Source: Planctomycetota bacterium
Lineage (GTDB): Bacteria > Planctomycetota > UBA1135 > JACQFD01
DNA: 44,379 nt
Assembly: GCA_016792805.1 (NCBI GenBank)
Contig: JAEUHX010000019.1
Span: 1-44,379, forward strand
Direction: 5' to 3'
Both the position numbers and the translations under genes were made by a program. Shown here one piece after another: positions 26,513 through 33,216 of this stretch. Each line of letters begins with the position of its first letter. Positions within the stretch are counted from its first letter, which is position 1. Under the pieces are notes generated by a model. That model was not told where the DNA came from. It was given only the letters and a program-made list of their open reading frames with translations, and searched no databases.

Positions 26513-27523
26513 ATGGACGACGCACCGAGAACGCTCACCGCCGACGAGCTCGCACGCTGCTCGTTGTCCGAGCACGCGTCCGTTTCCGATGCGCTCGGGT
26601 GCGTCGAGCGCGAAGGGCTCGCGGTGCTGCGAGCCGCGGACGGACGAATTGTGGGGGTTCTGCGCGATGCCGAACTGCGCGCAGCCCACCTGCGCGGATG
26701 TGGACTTTCAGAGGCGGCGGCGCGCTGGAGCGTGCCGGTGCCGCTCGAGGCGGACACTGGCGGAAGGCTGCCGTACCAGCGGACCGTCGACGGAGGTTTC
26801 GAGCTCGTTGTGGCCGCAGAGCCCGCGGTCGTGGTCCAATCGGCGCTGGTGCTGGCCGGCGGGCTCGGCTCGCGAATGGGTGCACTTACGCAACAAATCC
26901 CGAAGCCGCTTCTTCCGGTGGCGGGGAGGCCGATGCTCGAGCACGTTCTCGAGCACCTCGCACGCTGCGGAGTCCGCGAAGTGACTCTCGCCCTGAATCA
27001 CCTCGCCGAGCAGATCGCACATCACATCGGTCGAGGCGAGCGATTCGGATTACAGATCCGCTTCCTGCGCGAGGATCGGCGCATGGGCACCGCGGGGGCG
27101 CTGAGCCTTCTTCAGCCGCTGCCGTCGACGCCGATTTTTGTGGTCAACGCCGACGTCCTGACGCGCGCAAACCTACAGGCACTGGCGGCGCACCATCTGC
27201 GGACCGAGGCCTCCGTGACGCTGTCGCTCGTTCCCCATTCGTACGACGTTCCCTTCGGCGTCGTGAGGACCGCGGGAACGAGAATCGTACAGATCCAAGA
27301 GAAGCCTCGGATCGTGAATTGGTGCAATGCAGGCATTTATTGTGTCTCTCCGTCGCTGATCGCTCAGGTGCCGCGGAACACCTACGTCGACATGACGACG
27401 ATGATTGAAACGCTGATCGCGCGGGGCGAGGCCGTCGAGGGCTTTCCGCTCTGGGAATATTGGAGGGACGCCGGCACCCCCGGCGAGCTGGAGCGCGCGA
27501 GCGCGGAGCTGGAGCGACTCTGA
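26513..27523 (+). CDS. Sugar-1-phosphate nucleotidyltransferase with N-terminal CBS-like domain
   Basis: The 336-residue protein has a CBS-like segment (residues about 10-65, LSEHASVSDALGCVEREG ... GRIVGVLRDAEL) and then the NTP_transferase domain from about 108: ALVLAGGLGSRMGALTQQ followed by IPKPLLPVAGRPML (the nucleotide-binding Gly-rich loop and the Lys-Pro-Leu block), with VVNADVL supplying the metal-binding Asp. This domain order is that of PtmE/HddC-like enzymes, which make GDP- or other NDP-sugars for surface glycans. Only one CBS repeat is obvious. The stop overlaps the presumed start of the next gene. It follows the MBL-fold gene by 57 nt. Confidence 0.9.
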   Translation: MDDAPRTLTADELARCSLSEHASVSDALGCVEREGLAVLRAADGRIVGVLRDAELRAAHLRGCGLSEAAARWSVPVPLEADTGGRLPYQRTVDGGFELVVAAEPAVVVQSALVLAGGLGSRMGALTQQIPKPLLPVAGRPMLEHVLEHLARCGVREVTLALNHLAEQIAHHIGRGERFGLQIRFLREDRRMGTAGALSLLQPLPSTPIFVVNADVLTRANLQALAAHHLRTEASVTLSLVPHSYDVPFGVVRTAGTRIVQIQEKPRIVNWCNAGIYCVSPSLIAQVPRNTYVDMTTMIETLIARGEAVEGFPLWEYWRDAGTPGELERASAELERL

Positions 27524-28848
27524 GGATCGCGCTCATCACCCATGGCTACCCGCCCGAGCTGGCGGCGGGCACCGAGCGCATCGTGGAGCGTCTCGCGCGC
27601 GAGCTGCGAAACGGTGGACACGGGGTTTTTGTGATCACCGGCACGTTCGAGCCGAGGAACGCCGTGGAGATCGCCGAGCGTGAGCAGGACGGCGTTCGCA
27701 TTTATACGATCCATCGGTCCGACCTCTATTTCGACCGTTGGGAGAAGACCTACGAGCCGCGCGTCTCGCGAGCGCTGCTCGAACTCCTGAAGCGGCTGCG
27801 GCCCGACGTGGTGCATGGTCATCACTTCATTCGCCTGAGCCGAGACATCGCGCACACGGCGGCGCTCGCCGGAATTCCGGCGGTCCTCACGCTCCATGAC
27901 TTCACAACAACATGCCTCATCGGATTTCGCGCTCCGGGGGCCGGCGCATCGTTTTGTGATCTTCAGCCGGCGTACGGCGACTGCGTGCCCTGCGCGGGAG
28001 CGGTCACCCCTGCGATCCCGCTGGCGCCGGAATCGGAGTTTCGGCTTCTTCGGGACGATTTTCGCTCGGAGCTGCTGACGGCGCGCTTCGTCTGCTGCAT
28101 CTCCAGCACGCAGCGCGCATTATTGGCAAAGTACCACCAGCTTCCGGAAGCGCACTTTTCCGTCGTGCCGCTGGCGCTTGTCGCGGAGTTGCCGCGGGGA
28201 ACGGAGGCGGGCTCCGGACCGCTGCGCGTTGCCAGCTGGGGCATCCAAATGGAGCGCAAAGGCGCACATGTGCTGATCGAGGCGGTGCGCCGCCTTCCCG
28301 CCGGAACGGTGGAAGCCGAGATCTTCGGCCGGTTCGACGACCCGGGCTACGAATCGCGCTGTCGGGCTGCCGCGAAAGATCACTCCATACAGTTTCGCGG
28401 TCGGTTCGAGTGGTCCGAACTCGCCTCGACTCCGCTCCACGCCTCGGTGCTCCCGAGCCTCACATTCGAAACCTTCGGGCTCACGCTCGACGAAAGCCGC
28501 GCGCTGGGACATCCGGTCATCGCAACCGACCTCGGCGCCTATCGCGAACGCGCCGATCGCTCGACGCTGCTCTTCCCCGCCGGCGACGCGGGCGCGCTCG
28601 CCGCCCACCTGGCGCGGCTGGCGTCCGATCGTGAGGCGCTGGCGGGGCTTCGCGCCGCCGTCGCGCCTCCGGAGCCCTTCGGCGCTTATGTCACTCGCAT
28701 GGAGGCGCTCTATGCGGCCGCCATCGCGAAGGGCCCGCCGGATCCGGGGTTGGGCGGTTTCGACTCGCAGCGCCATCCCAGCGAGTCGGAGTTCGCGGCG
28801 CGCGAGGCGGAGTTCGTACGGCGACTCTCGGGGGGGCCGCCGCAGTAA
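27520..28848 (+). CDS. Glycosyltransferase, GT4-like
   Basis: The conserved N-terminus LRIALITHGYPPELAAGTE begins immediately at the stop of the nucleotidyltransferase. The best-placed start is a rare CTG at 27520 (CTGA overlap, GGAG 5 nt upstream); a TTG at 27460 in the same frame would add 20 unlikely residues. The body is a GT-B enzyme of about 442 residues: DVVHGHHFIRLSRD and LTLHDFTTTC in the acceptor half, and ETFGLTLDESRALGHPVIA with the E-x7-E motif in the donor half. An internal Cys pair (QPAYGDCVPCAGA) is typical of GT4 enzymes that carry a small zinc-like insertion. It is predicted to use the sugar nucleotide made by the preceding gene. Confidence 0.9.
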   Translation: MRIALITHGYPPELAAGTERIVERLARELRNGGHGVFVITGTFEPRNAVEIAEREQDGVRIYTIHRSDLYFDRWEKTYEPRVSRALLELLKRLRPDVVHGHHFIRLSRDIAHTAALAGIPAVLTLHDFTTTCLIGFRAPGAGASFCDLQPAYGDCVPCAGAVTPAIPLAPESEFRLLRDDFRSELLTARFVCCISSTQRALLAKYHQLPEAHFSVVPLALVAELPRGTEAGSGPLRVASWGIQMERKGAHVLIEAVRRLPAGTVEAEIFGRFDDPGYESRCRAAAKDHSIQFRGRFEWSELASTPLHASVLPSLTFETFGLTLDESRALGHPVIATDLGAYRERADRSTLLFPAGDAGALAAHLARLASDREALAGLRAAVAPPEPFGAYVTRMEALYAAAIAKGPPDPGLGGFDSQRHPSESEFAAREAEFVRRLSGGPPQ

Positions 28849-28881
28849 CCTCGGGCGAGGAGGCGCATCGCAACCGGTGCC

Positions 28882-29745
28882 GTGCGCCCGACCCTTCCGC
28901 AGCCCGTCTCGCTTCCAACCCTTGGCCTCGGGCTCCGCTCCGCCCATTTTGCACAAATCCTGGGAGACCGCCCCAGCGTCGGCTGGTTCGAGGCGCTGAC
29001 GGAGAACTACCTCGACACGGGAGGACGGCCGAGGGCCGTGCTTCGAGAAGTAGCCTCACGATACCCCGTGGCGCTCCATGGCGTGGCGCTTTCGATCGGT
29101 AGCGCGGATCGGCTCGACCTCACCTACTTGCGCCGCCTGCGCGACCTCGCCGAGGAGATCGGCGCTGCGTACGTCTCCGACCATCTGTCATGGTCTTCCA
29201 TCGGGGGGCGGCCGTTGCACGAGCTCCTTCCAATTCCGTACACGGAGAGAACGCTGCGCCACGTCGTCTCGCGCGTGAAGCGCGTGCAAGACGTGCTCGG
29301 ACGGCCTTTCGCGCTGGAGAATCCGTCCTCTTATGTGGCCTATCGGGAGTCGCGCATCCCGGAGGCTCAATTCTTGGCTCGAGTGGCCCTCGAGAGCGGC
29401 TGCGGCATCCTCCTTGATATCAATAATATTTATGTGAATTCGGTGAACCACGGATTTGACGCGAGAAGCTACCTCGCGGAGATCCCGATGGAGCGCGTTG
29501 TCTACTGCCACATGGCGGGCCACACTCGGTACGCAACTCACATCTTGGATACGCACGGCGGTCCGGTGGCCGAGCCGGTGTGGGAGTTGCTGGGAGAGGC
29601 GGCTTCGCGACGCGCCGACCTGCCCGTTCTCCTCGAATGGGACGATGCGATTCCCCCGTTTTCTGTTGCGCTGCAGGAACTGCGAAAGGCCGCGCGATAT
29701 GTGCGCGTGAATCGCCGGAAGAAGGTGGTCCATGCCGCCGCGTGA
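28882..29745 (+). CDS. MNIO-family (DUF692) multinuclear iron oxidase, MbnB/TglH/BufB-like
   Basis: The 287-residue product has a TIM-barrel DUF692 fold. The conserved metal-binding set is present: HGVALSIG, SDHLSW, ALENPSSYV, LLDINNIYVN, YCHMAGH, DTHGGPV and LLEWDDAIP. Characterised relatives use two or three iron ions to oxidise cysteines of ribosomal peptides (methanobactin, 3-thiaglutamate, bufferins). The start is GTG or ATG near 28882, 33 nt after the glycosyltransferase. The 3' end overlaps the DUF2063 gene by 14 nt, the usual MNIO-partner arrangement. I find no adjacent precursor peptide gene such as DUF2282. The substrate is therefore unknown. Confidence 0.93.
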   Translation: MRPTLPQPVSLPTLGLGLRSAHFAQILGDRPSVGWFEALTENYLDTGGRPRAVLREVASRYPVALHGVALSIGSADRLDLTYLRRLRDLAEEIGAAYVSDHLSWSSIGGRPLHELLPIPYTERTLRHVVSRVKRVQDVLGRPFALENPSSYVAYRESRIPEAQFLARVALESGCGILLDINNIYVNSVNHGFDARSYLAEIPMERVVYCHMAGHTRYATHILDTHGGPVAEPVWELLGEAASRRADLPVLLEWDDAIPPFSVALQELRKAARYVRVNRRKKVVHAAA

Positions 29746-30619
29746 GGAGAGCCTACGGGGGCTGCAGAGTTGGATGTGTGAGATGTTGACCGCCGCCGCG
29801 CGGCCGGCGGCCTCCTCGCCCCGCTGTCGCTCGCGGCGGCTGGTGCACACACTTGCGGCTCCGGTGCGGCAGCGGATCCTCCCCTCCGCGACGCTTGCTC
29901 CGGAGGAGCGCCTCGAGATCTATGCCCAGATGATGCGGGAGCGGTTTGTTGCATCGCTCGAGCGCGACTTTCCGGCAACTTGTGTATTTCTCGGAGCCCA
30001 ACAATTCCGCGAGCTGGCTCTCGCCTATGCGAACACGACGCCTTCGCGGCACTACAACTTGATTCGGTATGGAGACCGCTTCGCGAGATTCATCAAAGGC
30101 CGGGCCGGGGAGCATGCCGCGCCTGCATCGGATCTTGCGCACTTCGAATGGGCGCTGTCGGAGTCCTTTGATGCGCCGGAGGCGCCGCCGCTCGACGTCG
30201 AGGCACTCGCGAAAGTGCCCGCGAGCCGAGCTGGCGGGCACTGCCTTGCCCTCGCCCCTGCCGTGCGCCTTCTCGAGCTCAACGATTCGATTATTGAAAT
30301 CTACCGCGCCTGCGTGGAGGGCCGGCGGCGTGTACGAACTCGGCGCCGCAGCACCTGCGTTCTCGTGTACCGCACCGGCTTCCAGGTCCAGTTCCGCGAG
30401 ATCGATGGGGCGCAGATGCGTGCGCTGAAGGCGCTGCGCGGCCGCGGAGTGCCGCTTGCGAGGGCAGTCCGGCTGGCAGCGCTTGGCTTCGCGGGGACAC
30501 CGGTGGCACGGCTGCGATGGCTCCGCGAGCGTTTTGCCGAGTGGACATCCCTGGGGCTCCTCGCGACGGCAGGACGCCCGCCCGCCGCCAGCCGGATCTT
30601 GCCAACTGCAGCGCGGTGA
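29732..30619 (+). CDS. DUF2063 (HvfC/BufC/MbnC-like) partner of the MNIO enzyme
   Basis: This 295-residue protein starts at ATG 29732 inside the MNIO gene. The DUF2063 domain is recognised by APEERLEIYAQMMRERF, LERDFPATCVFLGAQQF, ANTTPSRHYNLIRYG and the hydrophobic helix around FARFIKG; the C-terminal half is the usual divergent winged-helix-like region. In known systems this protein binds the precursor peptide and presents it to the MNIO enzyme. About 40 N-terminal residues (basic, with C15 and C32) precede the domain. HvfC-type proteins are often followed by a DoxX membrane gene; here a histidine kinase follows after 14 nt instead. Confidence 0.88.
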   Translation: MPPREESLRGLQSWMCEMLTAAARPAASSPRCRSRRLVHTLAAPVRQRILPSATLAPEERLEIYAQMMRERFVASLERDFPATCVFLGAQQFRELALAYANTTPSRHYNLIRYGDRFARFIKGRAGEHAAPASDLAHFEWALSESFDAPEAPPLDVEALAKVPASRAGGHCLALAPAVRLLELNDSIIEIYRACVEGRRRVRTRRRSTCVLVYRTGFQVQFREIDGAQMRALKALRGRGVPLARAVRLAALGFAGTPVARLRWLRERFAEWTSLGLLATAGRPPAASRILPTAAR

Positions 30620-30633
30620 TCGATCCTGCATGA

Positions 30634-33213
30634 GTGAACGGGCGCCCAGAGAACCGCCGAGCGGGCCTGACCCTCCGGGCCTGGCTGCTCATTCTTGCGT
30701 GCGTCACGGCGCTCCCCTTTGCGGTCGCCGTTACTCTTCGCACGAGATTTCGCCTCCAAAATGAAGAGTCTGAAATTCGGCGCGAGCATCAGGAACTCTC
30801 TCGAATTGTTGCGAGGCTGATCTCCCAGCAGGTTCGAGAAGTGGGACAAGCTCTCGCCCGCGCGAAGGCCGCCGTGGAGATCGCTCCCGGATCCGCCCGC
30901 GAGAATCACGAGAAGCTGCGATCGCTTTGCCACGAGCTTCCGATCTACATTCCAAATATTTCTGTATGGTCCGCGGCGATGGAGAACCTCGGCGACGCGG
31001 ACACGTCGGGGCTGAGCCGGGGCCCATTTCCTCTGAGCGCCCTTCCGGCGCCGTTGCCCCCAACGCGCCTCGTATCGGCGTCGCGACGGGGCTCGTCCAT
31101 CGAGAGCGATCGTCTGCAGATTATCGAGCCCGTCGTGAGCGGAGATCACGAGGTGCAAGGATATCTGGTAGCCGAGATTCGGGCGGATCGGCTCTCCGAG
31201 CTCATTACAGTTCGCGAGCTGCGGCATGAGACGTCCATTCTGCTCCTGGATTCAGAGCTGGTTTCGATCGCCGAGCATCCGGACCGCGGACGGAGCGGAA
31301 AGCTCACGAGCTTCCGCATGGAAACGAAAGAAAAAAGCGAGGATGACCTCGTTGAACTCTCGGCAGACGGAAGGCGCACGCTGCAGGCCGCCATGGAGGA
31401 CGTGCCCGAAATCGGGTGGTTCGTCGCCGTCGCGCGGCCCAAGCGCACTGGTGTTCTCCTCATCGAGGAGGAGCTGCTCTGGCCAACGGGAATCGTGATC
31501 ATCGGACTGCTGAGCAGTATCTGTGGTGCCTGGTTCGTTGGCTCGGCGGTCCGGCGCCGCCTCACCGCATTGCTCGACAGCCAATCGCGGCTGCTGGCCG
31601 GCGGCGGCGCGCAAAAAACTCATCTCGAGAGCCCGAGGGAGTTTGCCAACGTCAGCGAGAATTGGAACGAGATCCTCGATCGCTGGGCGGAGGTGCACGC
31701 TTCTCGCGCCCAGCTCTCGGCCGTGAAAGCGACGCTCGAGGAGTCGCTCGCTTCGCTGCCCGTCAGGAGAATCTCGCTCGATGGCCGAATTGAATACTTC
31801 AGCGAGGCGTCGGAGCGGCTCTTTGGCTACAAATCTGGCGAAGTCATCGGTCAATCGTTCCGCCGATTCTTTACCCCCGAGGACCTCGCACGCGACCTGC
31901 CTCAGCAGATTCTTGATGCACTGATCCAGCACGGCCGCTACGACGGCGAAGGTTGGCGTGTGCGCGCCGATGGTTCGAGGTTCTGGGCTCAGTGCACGAG
32001 CGTCGCAGTGCGCGACTCGAGCGGAAAGCCGATCGCTGCCGTCGGCGTCATTCGAGATATCACTCATCAAAGCCGCGACGCGCAGCGCGACAAAGCGTCG
32101 CAGCGGCTCGAGGCCATGGGACGCCTCGCAGGCGGCGTCGCCCACGACTTCAATAATATTCTCACCACGATTCAGGGCTTTGCAGACCTTGCTCAGGCCG
32201 GCTTGAGCACGTCGGATCCCAATTACGCACATATCGAGGAGATCCGGCGCGCGAGCGATCGCGCGTCGAGCCTCACGCGTCAGCTGCTGGCGTTCAGCAG
32301 GCGCCCCAGTGCCGAGAAACGCCTTGTCGAAGTCAATTCTCTCATTCGTCACCTGGAGAGCATGCTCCGCCGCGTCGTCGGCGAGGATGTGCACCTGGTC
32401 ACGCAGCTCGGCCGGGATGCGGGGCTCGTATTTGTAGACCCTGGCCGGCTTGAGCACGTGCTGCTTGTGCTCGTGATGCATCTGCGGGAAGCGATGCCCG
32501 AGGGCGGCCTCGTTCGGATCGAGAGCGGGGGCGACGCCGCTCCTGCGAATGCTGCCGATCCGAGCCTGCATGCTGTCCTCACTATTTCCGGATCCGGTCC
32601 GGGAATGCAGAGCGATGTGCTCGCCCGGAGGATCCGCACCGACGGGACAGCCGACGAGCAGGAGGGAGCCGAGAGCCCCATCCTTCAGCGGCTCCGCGAA
32701 TCCGTCGTCGACCTTGGAGGGATTCTTGAGGTTCATGCGGAAGCCGGGAGGAGCGCACAATTCACCGTGCGCGTGCCGAAGGCGGCTTCCGGGCCTCGCA
32801 CGCAAGCGGCGCCCGCTCCGGAGGCCCCCAGGGAGGACGCCGTGATCTTGCTGGTGGAGGACGACGATGTCGTCCGCCGGCTTGCACAATTAGCGCTCTC
32901 GAGGCAGGGCTACACTGTGATTGCGGCGCACAGCGGCCAGGAGGCGCTCGATCTATTTGCGCGGGAGCGGGGCGCCATTCACCTGCTCCTCTCCGACGCC
33001 GTGCTCCCCGACATGTCCGGCATGGACCTCGCCGAGCGGCTCACGGCCGAACACCCCGGGCTGCGCGTCCTCTTCATCTCCGGATACACCGACGAGTCGG
33101 CGGCGCGCCGCGGCGTCGTGCTCTCGAGCTACGCCTACTTACAAAAGCCTTTCTCCCTCGACCAGCTGAAGATGAAAGTGCGCTCCGTGCTGCACTCCGA
33201 GCGCAACCGCTGA
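30634..33213 (+). CDS. Hybrid histidine kinase with degenerate ATPase domain (sensor-PAS-HisKA-receiver)
   Basis: The product has 859 residues from GTG 30634. The order is TM1 (about 15-33), an extracytoplasmic sensor of about 240 residues (Cache-like), TM2 (about 281-303), a PAS domain (about 375-480, GRIEYFSEASERLFGYKSGE), HisKA with H504 (GVAHDFNNIL), an ATPase-like region, and a receiver (730-859) with phospho-acceptor D788 (LLLSDAVLPDMSG), an acidic EDDD pocket and K838. The ATPase region is damaged: the N-box positions are V612 and H616 instead of Asn (LEHVLLVLVMHLREAM), the G1 Asp is Gly (SGSGPGM), and the G2 GTGLGL block is absent (GAESPILQR). The frame runs intact into the receiver. 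It probably cannot autophosphorylate and may be a pseudokinase, phosphatase or phosphorelay scaffold. Confidence 0.9.
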   Translation: MNGRPENRRAGLTLRAWLLILACVTALPFAVAVTLRTRFRLQNEESEIRREHQELSRIVARLISQQVREVGQALARAKAAVEIAPGSARENHEKLRSLCHELPIYIPNISVWSAAMENLGDADTSGLSRGPFPLSALPAPLPPTRLVSASRRGSSIESDRLQIIEPVVSGDHEVQGYLVAEIRADRLSELITVRELRHETSILLLDSELVSIAEHPDRGRSGKLTSFRMETKEKSEDDLVELSADGRRTLQAAMEDVPEIGWFVAVARPKRTGVLLIEEELLWPTGIVIIGLLSSICGAWFVGSAVRRRLTALLDSQSRLLAGGGAQKTHLESPREFANVSENWNEILDRWAEVHASRAQLSAVKATLEESLASLPVRRISLDGRIEYFSEASERLFGYKSGEVIGQSFRRFFTPEDLARDLPQQILDALIQHGRYDGEGWRVRADGSRFWAQCTSVAVRDSSGKPIAAVGVIRDITHQSRDAQRDKASQRLEAMGRLAGGVAHDFNNILTTIQGFADLAQAGLSTSDPNYAHIEEIRRASDRASSLTRQLLAFSRRPSAEKRLVEVNSLIRHLESMLRRVVGEDVHLVTQLGRDAGLVFVDPGRLEHVLLVLVMHLREAMPEGGLVRIESGGDAAPANAADPSLHAVLTISGSGPGMQSDVLARRIRTDGTADEQEGAESPILQRLRESVVDLGGILEVHAEAGRSAQFTVRVPKAASGPRTQAAPAPEAPREDAVILLVEDDDVVRRLAQLALSRQGYTVIAAHSGQEALDLFARERGAIHLLLSDAVLPDMSGMDLAERLTAEHPGLRVLFISGYTDESAARRGVVLSSYAYLQKPFSLDQLKMKVRSVLHSERNR

Positions 33214-33216
33214 AGC

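Noticed and set aside
32400..32800. Frameshift explaining the missing ATPase motifs of the histidine kinase
   Set aside because: The frame is continuous from HisKA through a normal receiver, and residual ATPase-like sequence (LREAMPEGG, GPGM, GGILEVHAEAG) is in the same frame, so the motifs were substituted rather than shifted out.
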